Below, piece after piece: positions 62,583-64,000 of a stretch of DNA of 64,000 bases. Within the stretch, counting starts at the first letter, position 1. The number at the start of each line of letters is the position of its first letter. The translations under genes were made by a program, and so were the position numbers. The notes below the pieces were generated by a model. That model worked only from the letters and a program-made list of their open reading frames with translations, made no database searches and had not been told where the DNA came from. The stretch is from Gammaproteobacteria bacterium. Its GTDB lineage: Bacteria; Pseudomonadota; Gammaproteobacteria; Pseudomonadales; Halieaceae. Where the stretch lies: positions 32,306-96,305 of the forward strand of contig JAHEKX010000002.1 in assembly GCA_024644535.1 (NCBI GenBank). Reading direction: 5' to 3'.

Positions 62583-64000
62583 GTGCTTAAAACTCTTGTT
62601 GTGGTAGATGCCCCGTCGGCCGATTTAGTGATGGATGCGGCTGAAATTATTTCGTTCGATACCTACTTGAGCGACTACCCGAAGTTGGGTCAAGCTAAGC
62701 GTCGTGTGCTGAACCTCTGTGACACCGAGCACTATCTTTCTAAGGGTTATTATTGCTCTTTATTGGCCGAAGCGCGTCAACACAAAGTGCTGCCCTCGGT
62801 GCAAACGATTAATGAACTACGCCAAACCAGCCAAGATGCCGATTGGTGGATAGAGTTACCCACTGCCATTGTCAGCTCTATTGAAGTTACACCCGAGCCG
62901 ATCGAGTTTTCTGTGTTTGTCGGGCGCAGTGTCGAACCTAGATGGTCGCGCTTAGCGCGGCATTTGTTCGAGCGTTTTCAGGCGCCTCTGCTGCGGGTGA
63001 GCCTTGCCTTTGGTCCCAACTTACGTGTGCGAGTCGCACGGATGGGTTTAAATGAAGTGTCGTCAGGCGAGCGCGCATTTTTTGAAGATTCGTTGTCCCG
63101 TTATGTGAGTGAGGGTTGGCGCAAGCCGGTTTCGGCTAGGAAATACCGTTGGGACTTGGCTATTTTGGTAGATCCGAATGAACCTTTGCCCCCAAGTGAC
63201 AAAGAAGCCATTAAGCGGTTTGGCAAAGCCGCTAGTAAATTGGGTATCAACGCAGAGATGATTGCTCATAATGATGTCACGCGCTTAACGCAGTTTGATG
63301 CCCTATTTATTCGCGAAACGACAGCGATTGACCACCCCACGTATAGAATGGCCAGTTTGGCTGAGCGCGAGGGTTTGGTCGTAATGGACGACCCTAAATC
63401 GATCTTGCGGTGTTGCAATAAGGTGTTTCTGCACGACGCCTTCGCCTACAGTCAGGTGCCTAGCTTAAAAACTAAGGTTGTGGCCGATGCTTCTGATGAA
63501 ACTTTAACTATGCTGGAAGCCATGTTTGGGTACCCCATGGTGATTAAGCTACCCGAAAGCTCGTTTTCTTTAGGCGTGTTTAAAGTGGATACTCGCGAAG
63601 CTTTGGTGCAGAGATTACAAGACTTATTGACCAATACAGCGTTGGTATTGGTGCAAGAGTTTTGTTTTACCGAGTTTGATTGGCGCATTGGTGTGCTTAA
63701 CGGTAAGCCGATTTATGCTTGCCGCTATCACATGGCGCGCAAGCATTGGCAGATCTATAACCATGGTGCCGCTCGATCTAAATCAGGCGGTTTTGATGCC
63801 ATGCCCACCTTTGAGGTGCCTACCAAGGTGCTCGCGGCAGCGGTTAAAGCGTGCGCGGTGGTGGGCAATGGTTTGTACGGCGTAGACTTAAAACAGCGCG
63901 GCGAATCGGTGTATGTGATCGAGGTAAACGACAACCCCAGTATTGATCATGGGGTTGAAAACCGTTATCTGGGTGACGAGCTGTACATGATTGTGATGTC
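62583..64000 (+). CDS. RimK-type ATP-grasp ligase with RLAN N-terminal domain, cut by the window end
   Basis: The first 472 codons are present from GTG 62583 (GGAG five bases upstream); no stop is reached. The N-terminal region (about 1-180; VVVDAPSADLVMDAAEIISFDTYLSDYP in part: FDTYLSDYPKLGQAKRRVLN) fits the RLAN domain found in front of RimK-like ATP-grasp enzymes. The ATP-grasp part shows FGYPMVIKLPE, VLVQEFCFTEFDWRIGV and YVIEVNDNPSIDHGVE, with the metal-binding Glu and Asn. Such enzymes attach amino acids to a protein or small molecule; the substrate is unknown. Its partner genes would lie beyond the window. Confidence 0.85.
   Translation, partial: MLKTLVVVDAPSADLVMDAAEIISFDTYLSDYPKLGQAKRRVLNLCDTEHYLSKGYYCSLLAEARQHKVLPSVQTINELRQTSQDADWWIELPTAIVSSIEVTPEPIEFSVFVGRSVEPRWSRLARHLFERFQAPLLRVSLAFGPNLRVRVARMGLNEVSSGERAFFEDSLSRYVSEGWRKPVSARKYRWDLAILVDPNEPLPPSDKEAIKRFGKAASKLGINAEMIAHNDVTRLTQFDALFIRETTAIDHPTYRMASLAEREGLVVMDDPKSILRCCNKVFLHDAFAYSQVPSLKTKVVADASDETLTMLEAMFGYPMVIKLPESSFSLGVFKVDTREALVQRLQDLLTNTALVLVQEFCFTEFDWRIGVLNGKPIYACRYHMARKHWQIYNHGAARSKSGGFDAMPTFEVPTKVLAAAVKACAVVGNGLYGVDLKQRGESVYVIEVNDNPSIDHGVENRYLGDELYMIVM

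Overview
The window is a gene-dense, ordinary chromosomal segment of a heterotrophic gammaproteobacterium. The best guess is a marine lineage near Pseudomonadales/Cellvibrionales. The evidence is gene order: trkA-rsmB-fmt-def, LysM protein, dprA, tsaC, hemF, aroE; coxB-coxA-ctaG-coxC-DUF2909-SURF1-ctaB-SCO; polA/engB, cytochromes c5 and c4, dsbA; tolC divergent from yqiB-cpdA-parE; and algZ-algR. All are arrangements known from Pseudomonas or, for the parE locus, E. coli. No insertion sequences, integrases, phage genes or CRISPR arrays are visible. In Pseudomonas the trkA and polA neighbourhoods flank oriC, so the left part is probably origin-proximal (inference).

Layout. 1-10 kb: K+ uptake regulator, translation-initiation enzymes (def, fmt), rRNA methyltransferase, then DNA uptake (dprA), purine (purE), tRNA t6A (tsaC), heme (hemF) and shikimate (aroE) genes. 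10-18 kb: a caa3-type cytochrome c oxidase operon with assembly factors but without the heme A synthase gene ctaA. 18-25 kb: polA, engB, cytochromes c5 and c4, a lipoprotein-like DsbA, an FMN reductase and tRNA-Arg. 25-29 kb: a TonB-dependent receptor and a Bcr/CflA-type exporter. 29-43 kb: amino-acid biosynthesis (an Lrp-type regulator divergent from leuA; ilvD, argA, argE, ilvE), the phosphate transporter pit with a candidate Pho box, and glnE for nitrogen control. 43-47.5 kb: a compact, poorly understood cluster with a GT4 glycosyltransferase, two methyltransferases and a prenyltransferase/cyclase-like helical-toroid protein. 47.6-54 kb: waaA, tolC, cpdA and parE, with a near-consensus CRP site upstream of the cpdA operon. 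54-58 kb: an octaheme cytochrome with HEAT/TPR-like repeats, and an overlapping glycosyltransferase/PAP2 phosphatase pair. 58-64 kb: a glutamine amidotransferase, glyoxalase I, the AlgZ/AlgR two-component pair, a GNAT, a small K+ channel, and the start of a RimK-type ATP-grasp ligase cut by the window end.

How it fits together: cytochromes c5 and c4 are plausible electron donors to the caa3 oxidase, and the SCO and CtaG proteins, perhaps with an SCO-like CxxxC protein, would load its copper sites. leuA, ilvD and ilvE provide branched-chain amino-acid steps, and argA and argE arginine steps. CRP control of cpdA would close a feedback loop on cAMP.

The sequence is very compact. Six convergent gene pairs overlap at their 3' ends, three of them by a 4-base motif in which both stop codons are interleaved. 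Nothing here is clearly a new system. The best leads are the 43.9-47.5 kb cluster, the ATP-grasp locus at the right edge, the missing ctaA, and the octaheme-repeat cytochrome. All coordinates and motifs were read by eye and no database search was run.
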